Source of the DNA: Fuerstiella sp041398845
GTDB lineage: Bacteria > Planctomycetota > Planctomycetia > Planctomycetales > Planctomycetaceae
Assembly: GCA_041398845.1 (NCBI GenBank)
Contig: JAWKTZ010000012.1
Span: 124,001 to 188,000 of the forward strand
Direction of reading: 5' to 3'
Length of the DNA stretch: 64,000 nt
The translations under genes and the position numbers were made by a program. The notes under the pieces were generated by a model. That model ran no database searches. It had not been told where the DNA came from and worked only from the letters and a program-made list of their open reading frames with translations. Shown one piece after another: positions 36,697 to 45,004 of the stretch (position 1 is its first letter; the number at the start of each line of letters is the position of its first letter).

Positions 36697-37169
36697 TCAT
36701 TTTGAAAACTTACCGAGAGCGTCCTCGATCTGAGTGCGATCGTACTCGTTAGAGGAAATCGACTTGAGCGTCAGGAGGCGTTCCAGTTCCTGCCGCGCTC
36801 GGGAACCCGAAGGTACTTTTCATGAGAAATCGCCCTGACGACTTGAAGCCGAGCGTAGATCGACGGACATCGAAGTCCGGCAAGAATCAATGGAATAAAT
36901 CTTCGGTCCTTCAGAGACAGAGCCACCGACAGGACCAAAAAAGCGTTGGCACGTAGAAGTTCTTGGTGCGGTTTTCCAAGAAACAAGTTGGGGTCTGTTC
37001 GAACAAGCTCTTCGAGAACAGCCGGAAGGTTGGTGTCGAGGAAATCACGGCCATGTATCTCCGCTGGGAATGGGCCATTGAAACGAAGTATCGCTGCTAG
37101 CGATGCCTCGGGTGAGTCGAGCAACTGCCGGATTAGCGCAGTTCGGCTCTCCCGGACGCCGTTGCACAC
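36697..37169 (-). pseudogene. HEAT-like helical repeat protein, frame-broken
   Basis: Reading on the minus strand from 37169, the frame gives a helical protein (LRFNGPFPAEIHGRD, NAFLVLSVALSLKDRRFIPLILAGLRC, IYARLQVVRAISHE) of HEAT-repeat character, then stops at 36771. The neighbouring frame continues from about 36810 with ELERLLTLKSISSNEYD and ends in DALGKFSK at 36697, a sensible C-terminus. A single frame change near 36800 would join the two into a protein of about 155 residues. It is either a broken gene or a sequencing error. Function is unknown. Confidence 0.5.
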
Positions 37170-37336
37170 GCGGCGACAGTCTTAGCAAGGCTGGACGGAG
37201 TTGGTGTGCGTTTCAATCGTTTCGTACTCCTCTGGTTAGAGATGCCAGGGAAATCATATCAGTCATTGTGCCGCGTCGTCATGGCACGGCTCGCAGATCG
37301 AGAATGATGTGGGATTCCACACAAGTGAGGTGAAGG

Positions 37337-38440
37337 ATGTTCATTTTCAAGCGTTACAAGATTCGCAGCTACGAGATGGGACTGCTGTTCCGGGATGGAG
37401 AATTTCGGGGCTGGTGGAAGCCGGAACCCGCTGGTTCTTCGATCCGCTCGGCAAGGTCCGCGTGGATGTTGTGTCTCAGCGTGATCCGTGGCTGGTCCAC
37501 GAGAAGCTCGACCTGATCGTCAAGTCGGGTGCGCTCGCTGAGCGCGCCGTCGTGCTGGACCTCAAGGACCACGAGCGGGCGCTGGTCTGGATCGAGAACC
37601 GATTCAGCCATCTCCTGCCGGCCGGGCTGTACGCCTACTGGACGGGACAGAAGAACGTCCGCGTTGAAGTGGTCGATGCGCGCAACGTGCGGTTCGAGCA
37701 TGACGAACTGAAGGTCATCGCGAAGTCGCCGATGGCCCAGCGCGTCCTGGATGTCTGCTCGGTCAACCGTGACCGGGTCGGTGTTCTGTTCATCGATGGC
37801 CGGTACATCGACACGCTGGCTCCGGGTCTGTACGCCTTCTGGAAGGGACAGTCAGAAGCCAAGGTGGTCGAGATTGACCTGCGGGAGACGATGGTCGATG
37901 TCGGCGGTCAGGACATCATGACGGCCGACAAGGTGACGCTGCGGCTGAATGCCGTGGTCACCTACAAGATCGTCGACGCCCGTAAGGCGGTCAGCCAGAC
38001 GGACGACGTCCGGCAGGCTGTACCGCGAAACGCAGCTTGTGCTGCGAAGCGTGATCGGTGCCCGTGAACTCGATATGTTCCTGACGGAAAAGGATGCCGT
38101 CGCGACGGAGATCGAGGAGAACGTCCGTCGTCGGGCTGGTGAGCTGGGTCTGGAGATCGCTTCAGTCGGTATCCGGGATGTGATCCTGCCGGGCGACATG
38201 AAGGACCTGATGAACAAGGTCACGGAAGCCCGCAAGGCAGCCGAGGCCAACCTGATTTCGCGTCGTGAGGAAACGGCGGCCATGCGGTCCCAGGCCAACA
38301 CGGCCAAGCTGCTGGCGGACAACCCGGTTCTGATGCGGCTGCGGGAACTGGAAGTCCTGGAAAAGATCGCCGCTGCCGGCAAGCTCAATATCGTCCTGGG
38401 CGAAAAGGGCCTGGCCGACAAGGTGGTCAACCTGCTGTAA
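37337..38440 (+). pseudogene. slipin/band-7 (SPFH) protein with two frameshifts
   Basis: From an ATG at 37337 behind AGGTGAAGG, the frame reads FIFKRYKIRSYEMGLLFRDG; near 37405 it must change frame to continue as GLVEAGTRWFFDPLGKVRVD. That frame runs through DKVTLRLNAVVTYKIVDARKAV and must change again near 38020 to LYRETQLVLRSVIGARELD, then ends at 38440. Together this is a complete SPFH/slipin protein (stomatin-like membrane scaffold) of about 365 residues. The first break looks like one G lost from a G run, the second like two bases lost at gcgc. Two breaks suggest a pseudogene unless the assembly is faulty here. Confidence 0.8.
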
Positions 38441-38463
38441 CCGTCATTGACGGTGAAGATCGA

Positions 38464-38499
38464 CACCCCTGGTTCGAGCAATCGGACCAGGGGTGGTTC
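38464..38499 (+). terminator. terminator hairpin after the slipin gene
   Basis: The arms cacccctggt and accaggggtg enclose tcgagcaatcgg and are followed by a short T-rich stretch. Almost the same hairpin, including loop, follows the tuf remnant at 41343-41378. Confidence 0.75.
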
Positions 38500-38566
38500 T
38501 GCGTGTGCAGGACTGCAAAACGACCGTCTGGCGAACCTCGAGCCCAGTCCAATTGTCGCTGATAAG

Positions 38567-39415
38567 ATGAGAATCACGTCATTCAACAACGAACCCATTT
38601 CAGAGATCCCGTTCCTCAATGCAGGCCGGGGACAAGGATCATTTTACGTCGATCGACTGCCTGTCCATGTTGGCCATCTGTCACGCCTGCCGGATGATCT
38701 CGATGCCATCATCGCCACGGCTGATCTGCAGGGTCGGGAGCGATTTCAAGACGGAATCGGAGGACCGCCGCGACTCCTGGGTGAGGTCCTGCCGGAGCGA
38801 CTTGCAGTTGAACTGCTTCCGGAACTGAACATTATCCCGGAACGAGTGGGCGTCATCCTGGCCGGAGACTTCTACACCGTTCCGAACCTCGACAAGCGAG
38901 GAGGCTCAGGCGACGTCACATCAGTCTGGCAGGCATTTGCCGGGCAATTCAAATGGGTTGTCGGCGTTGCGGGCAACCATGACACGTTTGGATGCTCTGT
39001 TGCGCCATCGAATCGTCTGGCAGGTAACGCTCACTATCTTGATGGCGAATCCACCATGTTGGATGACGTCAATATCGCGGGCATCGGTGGCATTGTCGGA
39101 AATCGCAGGAAGCCACATCGAAAGTCGGACGAAGACTTTGTGGCATATATCGAGGCGATTGTCTCAGATGCGATGGACATTCTCGTCATGCACGACGGAC
39201 CCGATGACCCCGAGCGCGGACAAAGAGGCTCCCCAATCATCCGACAGGCCCTTGAACGTCTGGGTTCAACGCTGCTCATTCGTGGCCACGCGCATTGGCA
39301 TGAACCATTCGCGGAACTCGCAAACGGAACTCAGGTTCTGAACGTCGACTGTCGGGTATCGCTACTGCGTCGCAGTGTGCCCTCGACATCATCGCCCAAT
39401 CTTTCAAACAAGTAG
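38567..39415 (+). CDS. calcineurin-like metallophosphoesterase
   Basis: The ATG at 38567 is chosen because the upstream frame runs through the terminator hairpin. The 282-residue protein has metallophosphoesterase motifs: ATADLQGRE near the N-terminus (in place of the usual D-x-H), VILAGDFY (GD), VAGNHDTFG (GNHD), LVMHDGPD and LIRGHAHWHEP (GHxH). The order and spacing fit the family; the first motif is unusual in having Gln for His, which could affect one metal ligand. These enzymes cleave phosphomono- or diesters; the substrate is unknown. Confidence 0.85.
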   Translation: MRITSFNNEPISEIPFLNAGRGQGSFYVDRLPVHVGHLSRLPDDLDAIIATADLQGRERFQDGIGGPPRLLGEVLPERLAVELLPELNIIPERVGVILAGDFYTVPNLDKRGGSGDVTSVWQAFAGQFKWVVGVAGNHDTFGCSVAPSNRLAGNAHYLDGESTMLDDVNIAGIGGIVGNRRKPHRKSDEDFVAYIEAIVSDAMDILVMHDGPDDPERGQRGSPIIRQALERLGSTLLIRGHAHWHEPFAELANGTQVLNVDCRVSLLRRSVPSTSSPNLSNK

Positions 39416-39725
39416 CCACAACCGCTGAGCGATCTTCACGGTAGCGAGTGGCACAATTCGACCCTGTTCAGCGCCAATATATGGCCTGATTGGGAACGGA
39501 AGAACGATCCGCCGAGGTATGGTCACCGTTCTTGTGGCAGAGTCTTTCTCTGAGTTCGGTGGAATACCAGAAACAGAGATGCCTTCTCGGGAATACTTCG
39601 AGCCCTAGCGGAATTATCGCCGAATACCAACGGCCTGAAGTGGGATAATGCGGTCGTCATCGTTGTATCGCTGGCCTATTGCAGATACACTCCATGGGTA
39701 ATCATGACCTTCCTGGAGGGGAGCA
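39416..39725. other. gene-free interval
   Basis: 310 bp in front of the two-gene unit at 39726-41080, likely to hold its promoter. GGAGGGGAGC directly before 39726 is a strong ribosome-binding site. Nothing else is seen. Confidence 0.5.
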
Positions 39726-40334
39726 ATGGCTGGTTCGGACCAATATCAGAAAGAGATTGAAGCTTTGGGCGTCGTGCTTGGCGCCCTTGCAGATTTAGAG
39801 GGACAGGGGCAACAGTTTGTTTTGCAAACAGTAGCCAATCGTCTTGGGCTCGGCGCTCCGCAGGTGCAGACGGCTGCGGTCGGCCATCCCGATGAGGGCG
39901 CTGATACTCCTGCCTTGCAGACTACATTGACAAGCCACACTGTCATCTCGGGATCTGCCGACCCAGAACCGGACCCAAAGCACTTTGTCGACGAAAAGCG
40001 ACCGACCACAGACGTTGAACGCGTCATCTGTCTCGCGTTTTTCCTGTCACATCATCGAGGGCAGCGTCACTTCAAGACGGCTGATGTTTCCAAGTTGAAC
40101 ACCGATGCCGCCCAACCAGATCTGTCAAACACTTCGCAGTCGATGAAGCAGGCTACAGACAAGGGTTTGCTTGCTAACGCGAAGAAGAAGGGGGAGAAGC
40201 AGTTGTCAACCTTCGGCGAAAAATATGTCAATGCCTTGCCGGACAGAGCAGCTGTGAAAGAAGTCGAGGACAGCGAAAGCAAACGGCGACGGAGGAAGTC
40301 TAGCACAAAGAAGACGGCGCAAAAAAGAGGGTAG
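39726..40334 (+). CDS. basic protein of unknown function, partner of the HEPN-like gene
   Basis: The 202-residue protein starts with a helical segment (YQKEIEALGVVLGALADLEG), followed by a Pro/Asp-rich linker. A compact domain comes next (RVICLAFFLSHHRGQRHFKTADVSKLN, SMKQATDKGLLANAKKKGEKQLSTFGEKYVNALPDR) that reads like a winged-helix or similar DNA-binding fold. It ends in a strongly basic tail (SKRRRRKSSTKKTAQKRG). I do not recognise the family by name. Two bases separate it from the HEPN-like gene, so both are made together. A nucleic-acid-binding role is inference from charge and layout. Confidence 0.7.
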   Translation: MAGSDQYQKEIEALGVVLGALADLEGQGQQFVLQTVANRLGLGAPQVQTAAVGHPDEGADTPALQTTLTSHTVISGSADPEPDPKHFVDEKRPTTDVERVICLAFFLSHHRGQRHFKTADVSKLNTDAAQPDLSNTSQSMKQATDKGLLANAKKKGEKQLSTFGEKYVNALPDRAAVKEVEDSESKRRRRKSSTKKTAQKRG

Positions 40335-40336
40335 CC

Positions 40337-41080
40337 GTGCTTCCAATCGACTCGCTTAAGGACATTCTCAGCCAAAAGCTGTCGGATCGCGACAAGGCGA
40401 TTGTCTGTTTGGCGGTTGAGCCGATTAGTTCTCGCCAGGTGAAGGACATCACGTCGCTAGCTTCAGCCGGGGGGTGGCGCGCGGCAAAGAGAAAGAACCT
40501 CTCTGCAATCTTGCGTGGAGCAAAAGGACTTGCTGCACGAACAGACGAAGGGTGGGAGTTGACCGCTTCCGGCACACAGTACGTCGCCACAATTGCTGGT
40601 CCTTTAATCGGTGCTCCGGTTCCGACCGTGGCTTCCTCGTTGCGAGCAGCTTTGACCAGAATTAATGATGCCGACACTCAGAGTTTCGTTGAGGAGGCCA
40701 TCGCCTGCTACGAGTCGAGACAGTATCGGGCAGCCGTCGTCTTGTCGTGGGTGGGGGCGGTCTCCGTCTTGCAGCAGCATGTCGTCACTACACCCAGGCT
40801 TCTTGCAGCATTCAACGCCGACGCGGTTGCGAGATTTGCCCATGCCCGAAGTCCATTCGTCGCCGCACGAAAAGCCGATGACTTCAGCCAACTGCAAGAG
40901 GCTGACTTTCTCACCGTCCTCGAAAAGGTGGGTGTCATCAACAAGAATGTAAAGCAAGAATTGTCGAACTGCTTGAAATTGCGGAACGCCTGCGGCCATC
41001 CGAACAGCTATTCGTTGGGGCCGAACAAGGTGACAGCCCATATTGAAGACTTGATTCTCAACGTCTTTTCAAAGTTCTGA
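40337..41080 (+). CDS. protein with HEPN-like C-terminal domain
   Basis: The 247-residue protein starts at a GTG two bases after the previous stop. Residues 1-90 look like a winged-helix domain (LSDRDKAIVCLAVEPISSRQVKDI, LARTDEGWELTASGTQYV type). Residues 110-247 are helical, with CYESRQYRAAVVLSWVGAV and, near the end, LKLRNACGHPN. Arg 216 to His 221 fit the R-x4-H motif of HEPN ribonuclease domains, in a DUF4145-like setting. HEPN proteins are common toxins or effectors of defence systems. With its basic partner this may be a defence or toxin-antitoxin-like unit, but that is inference. Confidence 0.65.
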   Translation: MLPIDSLKDILSQKLSDRDKAIVCLAVEPISSRQVKDITSLASAGGWRAAKRKNLSAILRGAKGLAARTDEGWELTASGTQYVATIAGPLIGAPVPTVASSLRAALTRINDADTQSFVEEAIACYESRQYRAAVVLSWVGAVSVLQQHVVTTPRLLAAFNADAVARFAHARSPFVAARKADDFSQLQEADFLTVLEKVGVINKNVKQELSNCLKLRNACGHPNSYSLGPNKVTAHIEDLILNVFSKF

Positions 41081-41257
41081 GATGCATGTGGAACAACTCT
41101 GTGTCCGTCGGGGCGTGTCTCTGCAAATACGTTCACAAGCTCAGTCCGTTCCTTCGAGCACACGTCGTGGTAAGTCGGCTTGGATCGATTGGAGAACTGT
41201 CCCACCGATTCGTCAAGCGGTTGCACCGGGTTACCTATGACAAGTCTTCCACTGCTC

Positions 41258-41332
41258 CGCGTGGACGGGTTTGCCGTCCGCGAAGGTGGCAAGACGGTCG
41301 GCTCCGGCGTGGTCACGAACGTGATCGGCTGA
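41258..41332 (+). pseudogene. tuf: 3' end remnant of tuf (elongation factor Tu)
   Basis: The last 25 codons read RVDGFAVREGGKTVGSG followed by VVTNVIG and a stop, matching the C-terminal beta strand of EF-Tu (GLRFAVREGGxTVGxGVVT). Nothing upstream in this frame resembles EF-Tu. It is followed at once by a terminator hairpin, so the piece looks like a gene end carried along by recombination. Confidence 0.75.
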
Positions 41333-41342
41333 CCTGAATCGG

Positions 41343-41378
41343 CACCCCTGGTCCGAGCAATCGGATCAGGGGTGTTTT
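41343..41378 (+). terminator. terminator hairpin after the tuf remnant
   Basis: The arms cacccctg and caggggtg around gtccgagcaatcggat, with tttt behind. It is nearly identical to the hairpin after the slipin gene at 38464, loop included. Confidence 0.8.
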
Positions 41379-41519
41379 CATGTGTGGCTTCCACGTATCG
41401 ATCGGCCGTCGCCAGCACGATCGTCCTGTTAACCTGTGCGGCGAGTTCGTGGTCACGCAGCGGTGACCCGTGTGAGAACGTGGCGTTAAACAAGCGGAGG
41501 GTGTTCAACAGAGAGGTTG

Positions 41520-41640
41520 AGAGTTCTGGCGGGATGCTTGCGGGGTCCGTGAAGAAACGTGGCGTTTCACTCCGCAGAGTGAACGGATAACACTGCTCTC
41601 GGTGCCCGTGTCTCGATCTCGAAACAGTGAGATTCGTGGC
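41520..41640. repeat. diverged intergenic repeat D, copy 1
   Basis: The sequence agttctggcgggatgcttgc, then a g-rich step, gaaacgtgg, and further on tctcggtgcc and cagtgagattc. The same order of pieces is found at 46128-46215. Both copies are followed by a hairpin and lie next to recombination remnants. Origin is unknown. Confidence 0.5.
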
Positions 41641-41712
41641 TGGGCGAATCGACCACTCGCGATTGTCGCAAATTCTTTGACGGGCCTGGCATTTGCGACG
41701 GCGCATGGAAAA

Positions 41713-41744
41713 ACACCGAGCGGTGATCCACTCGGCGTTTTGCG
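41713..41744 (+). terminator. terminator-like hairpin
   Basis: The arms caccgag and ctcggcg (one mismatch) with tttt behind lie between repeat D and the recombinase remnant. It may be the end of a former gene that has mostly been lost. Confidence 0.4.
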
Positions 41745-41778
41745 TTAAACAATCGGGAACGTCATTTCGTCCCCGAAA

Positions 41779-42012
41779 TCAAGGCTCAAAATCCGAAGAG
41801 CTGGCGACATCATCATAGCGCTGGCCGTTGTAGACCCAGCCTTCCGGATGTCGGGCTGTGACGAACGCCCGGCACGCGTCCGACTGTGATTCGCAGGAAC
41901 TGTACTCATCATTCGATTCGCGGGACTGACGCGTGTAGACACCGCACAGGTGGAACTTTCGAACCCACTCCGCAAGCTGTTCTCGACGATTTGCGTCATC
42001 TGAATCCGCCAC
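41779..42012 (-). pseudogene. serine recombinase N-terminal remnant
   Basis: Only about 77 residues remain. The part FHLCGVYTRQSRESNDEYSS, followed by CESQSDACRAFVTARHPEGW and the RYDD segment, fits the N-terminal catalytic region of large serine recombinases: Y-x-R-x-S with the catalytic serine, then S-x-x-x-Q. The frame then stops, and neither the rest of the resolvase domain nor the DNA-binding part follows. It is a remnant of a mobile element. Confidence 0.7.
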
Positions 42013-42128
42013 CGTGAGTCTCGTCTCCCACCCTCATCTGTTCGATTATCGAAAATATCGTACACATTTTGTTGTCATCCGACTTCGCCAACGGCCTGCT
42101 GGGTCCTGTGCGGAAGTCAGAACCGGGG

Positions 42129-42818
42129 CTACCATCCGATCGGCTGCTCATCGCGAAAGAAGCCTCCTGTCGGTCCGTCGTCCGGCAGTGTAGCCAGCCA
42201 GATGGCGGTCGCCGCTCCTTCTTCGGGCGTTCGCGTTGCTCCAACTCCTCCCATGCGAGTTCGTACCCAACCGGGACACATCGCGTTGACCTTGATTGTC
42301 GGTGGCACCTCCTTTACCAGCCGAACGGTTAGAGCATTCAGAGCCGCCTTGGTAATTCCATAGGCACCCGGTCCCCCCAACCCTTCGGCGAAAGATCCCC
42401 AACCAGAGGAGACATTGACGATGCGTCCGTAGCCACGACTTGCCATATCCGGCACGAGGGCTTGAATCAGTCGGATCGGTCCGGTCAGGTGGACGGAAAG
42501 CGACTCGGCAATCTCAGCATCGGTCAGATCCAGCAACGTCTTATCGTGGTAGACCCCTGCATTGTTCACCAGCACGTCGATTGAATGTCCGGATTCCTGA
42601 ATGACCTTCATCGCAGAGTCGATGGATGATGCATCCGACAGATCCAACTGAACCGCCGAAACCACGAACCCACTGTCACGGAGAGACGCGGCAGCACATT
42701 CGCCCGCCACCAACTCACGAGACCCGAGCCACACAAAGTGGCCCAGTTCCGCCAATGCTTTGACGATGGCCAGGCCGATTCCTCGATTGCCACCTGTCAC
42801 TAAAACAGTCCGTTTCAT
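42129..42818 (-). CDS. short-chain dehydrogenase/reductase
   Basis: The 229-residue classical SDR has the cofactor motif TGGNRGIG, NNAG in the middle, a catalytic serine in NVSSGWGSF, and the YGITK (YxxxK) motif. The start at 42818 puts the first strand (KRTVLVTGG) at the N-terminus; a start seven residues earlier is possible. SDRs reduce or oxidise alcohols and ketones with NAD(P)(H). It is the last member of a minus-strand group (cupin, SDR, tautomerase, SDR) divergent from an AraC regulator. Confidence 0.9.
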   Translation of the reverse strand: MKRTVLVTGGNRGIGLAIVKALAELGHFVWLGSRELVAGECAAASLRDSGFVVSAVQLDLSDASSIDSAMKVIQESGHSIDVLVNNAGVYHDKTLLDLTDAEIAESLSVHLTGPIRLIQALVPDMASRGYGRIVNVSSGWGSFAEGLGGPGAYGITKAALNALTVRLVKEVPPTIKVNAMCPGWVRTRMGGVGATRTPEEGAATAIWLATLPDDGPTGGFFRDEQPIGW

Positions 42819-42941
42819 GAACTCTGATCCTGATCGCATATTGCGTCCTCGTTCGAACTTGGTCCAGGAACACCTGTCGAGTTCAATCGAAGACCAGTTC
42901 AGCCTGACTCATCAACTCTCGTTGTGATGGAACATGATGAC

Positions 42942-43178
42942 TCAAAGATCTGAGATGTCATATCCCGGCTTCTTGTAGAGCTGTTCTGGCTTGTTGAGGA
43001 TGTCGGGTGTGTAGACCTTGTCTCGCCATTCGCTTGCTGCCACCTCTTCAAAGGCGACAGACACCGATTCCTCGCCATAGTGCAGGACCTTCATCACATC
43101 GTTGGTGATGAGTTCCGCGAGTCGCTGCTTCTGTTTCTCTGACTTACCGGGCCACAGTTTGACAATGACATGGGGCAT
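42942..43178 (-). CDS. 4-oxalocrotonate tautomerase-like protein
   Basis: The 78-residue protein begins MPHVIVKLWPGKSEKQKQRLAE. After Met removal Pro-1 is the catalytic base of this family. The rest (ELITNDVMKVLHYGEESVSVAFEEV) follows the beta-alpha-beta tautomerase fold; the extra 12-15 residues at the end are common in one subgroup. It probably isomerises an enol/keto compound made by the neighbouring reductases; the substrate is unknown. Confidence 0.88.
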   Translation of the reverse strand: MPHVIVKLWPGKSEKQKQRLAELITNDVMKVLHYGEESVSVAFEEVAASEWRDKVYTPDILNKPEQLYKKPGYDISDL

Positions 43179-43229
43179 GGTGATTCCTCTTTGGAATAAT
43201 GGGCTCTGTGTATGCGTATTCTGTTCCTG

Positions 43230-43979
43230 TCAAATGGGCTGGGCGGTCGGTCGGAACAGGATCTCGTTAACGTCGACGTTCGCTGGCTCATTGATCGCAA
43301 ATGCCACCATCCGGGCGAATGTTTCAGCAGGCACAGCGATTTGGTTGACGAAGTCTTTCGTCTGCGATTGAATCGTCTCGTCACTGATGTGTTCGAGGAG
43401 TTCCGTCGCCACAGCTCCCGGTGAAATCACCGTCGTGCGAATGTTGTACGGCTTCACCTCCTGGCGAAGTCCTTCCGAAAGCGCCCTGACGGCGAATTTC
43501 GTCGCACAGTAGACCGTGGCGGCGGGACCGAGTTTGTGACCATACACTGACGAGACGTTGATGAAATGACCGCTCTTCTGCTCCTTCATGTGCGGCAATG
43601 CGGCGGCAATGCCATTCAGCACGCCCTTGAAGTTGACGTCGATCATTTGATCCCACTCGTCGGTTTTGAGGTCCTCGAGTGGCGCGAGTGGCATTAAGCC
43701 GGCATTGTTGAGCATGACGTCGATCCGGCCGAAGGCCTCGACCGCCTTGTCGACGAGATCCTGCACTTGCTGGCGATTGGTCACGTCCGTGGTGACGGCC
43801 AGGGCTTTGCCACCTTTCCCCGCGAGTTCTGCGGCCAGAGCTTCAATCCGCTCTGCTCTCCTGGCTGCCAGGACGACCGTGGCTCCCTCGGCGGAGAGCA
43901 ATCTGGCGGTGGCCTCACCCAGGCCACTGCTGGCTCCGGTGATCACGACAACTTTTCCTTTGATGTTTTGACTGAACAT
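43230..43979 (-). CDS. short-chain dehydrogenase/reductase (YdfG-like)
   Basis: The 249-residue classical SDR has TGASSGLGEATARLL, a basic residue pair after strand 2 (AARRAER, favouring NADPH), NNAGLMPLAPLE, NVSSVYG and YCATK. It resembles the YdfG-like oxidoreductases. It is separated by about 50 bp from the tautomerase gene behind it and by 47 bp from the cupin gene in front, and is probably transcribed with both. Confidence 0.9.
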   Translation of the reverse strand: MFSQNIKGKVVVITGASSGLGEATARLLSAEGATVVLAARRAERIEALAAELAGKGGKALAVTTDVTNRQQVQDLVDKAVEAFGRIDVMLNNAGLMPLAPLEDLKTDEWDQMIDVNFKGVLNGIAAALPHMKEQKSGHFINVSSVYGHKLGPAATVYCATKFAVRALSEGLRQEVKPYNIRTTVISPGAVATELLEHISDETIQSQTKDFVNQIAVPAETFARMVAFAINEPANVDVNEILFRPTAQPI

Positions 43980-44026
43980 ATTGAGTCTCCTTGTTTGGGA
44001 TCTGTAAATTTCGAGAGAAACACTTT

Positions 44027-44665
44027 TTACTTGCTGTATTGCTCGTCAGTGACATGTTCCATCCACTCGACAACCTCGCCATCGAGTGCTTCCTGAATGG
44101 CGATATGCGTCATGGCTTTGTCGGGAGCGGCACCGTGCCAGTGTTTGATGCCAGGTGGGAACCAGACGACGTCGCCAGGCCGAATCTCTTCGATCGGTCC
44201 ACCCCACACTTGCACCCGGCCCACTCCCGAGGTGACGATCAATGTCTGTCCGAGTGGATGAGTGTGCCAGGCGGTGCGGGCAGCGGGTTCAAACGTCACG
44301 CTTGCTCCTCCAGCCCGAGCTGGTTCATGAGGTCCAAACAAAGGATCGATTCGCGTGTTGCCGGTGAACCAGTCTGAGGGGCCGGGCTGAGATGCCTGCG
44401 ATCCGTTTCTGGTAATTTCCATTTCATGCTCCTTTCGAGTTTTGGGTTTCCGTTGGGCTTGAGATATATCTGCGACGGACATCGTCAGGGCACTCGCTCC
44501 AACAGCGAGAACGAACTGTCGACGGTCAGTTCGGAACCGAGTCGCCGATGTTGAATCGACAGGCGGGCGCTTCGACACCTGGTTGAACCAATTCCGCGTC
44601 CTTTGTTGAACCATTTGCCAATGTCCTCCATTTCCGTCGTTGTCCTTTCTGTCTGATGAAATCAT
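44027..44665 (-). CDS. cupin-domain protein, possibly Tat-exported
   Basis: The cupin domain has its two metal-binding motifs: WHTHPLGQTLIVTSGVG and GDVVWFPPGIKHWHGAAP. Relatives occur with carboxymuconolactone-decarboxylase-like and tautomerase genes. Two starts are plausible. The long form includes a twin-arginine signal (TDRRQFVLAVGASALTMS). The short form starts at 44422 (EITRNGSQ) and has AAAGGAG six bases upstream, the best ribosome-binding site here. Both forms might be made, giving exported and cytosolic protein. It is the first gene of the group divergent from the AraC regulator. Confidence 0.85.
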   Translation of the reverse strand: MISSDRKDNDGNGGHWQMVQQRTRNWFNQVSKRPPVDSTSATRFRTDRRQFVLAVGASALTMSVADISQAQRKPKTRKEHEMEITRNGSQASQPGPSDWFTGNTRIDPLFGPHEPARAGGASVTFEPAARTAWHTHPLGQTLIVTSGVGRVQVWGGPIEEIRPGDVVWFPPGIKHWHGAAPDKAMTHIAIQEALDGEVVEWMEHVTDEQYSK

Positions 44666-45004
44666 AGGGGCAGGTCGAAGGGGGCTGGTAGCTCGATCCT
44701 CTTTAATGGTTGCCTATTTCTCTTTGGCTTTCCCCGTTGCTGTTGAGCTGCGATCGCCGGAGCCGTTTTGGCTGATTGGCGAAACACGCAGAAAACAGAT
44801 AGGCTTAGCTCCTGCCCAAGCGGTGAATGCTACTGCCATTCGTTCCCCGCCGTTATCGCAATTCTCTTAGGCGGTTGCCTGATTCTCTGTATGTTTTGGA
44901 TGCAGAGGTGGCCGAGAAGTGGAGATGCGGATATAGTTTGAGGCAACTGGACGGTGAAGTCCTCGTCCAACTACGTATTGATCACAACACGCAGAGGAGC
45001 GGTG

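Noticed and set aside
41745..42065. Minus-strand frame of 106 codons overlapping the recombinase remnant
   Set aside because: The other frame (41779-42012) carries the clear serine-recombinase motif; this one has none.
43991..44377. Plus-strand frame opposite the cupin gene
   Set aside because: Shadow of the cupin gene without its own motif or ribosome-binding site.
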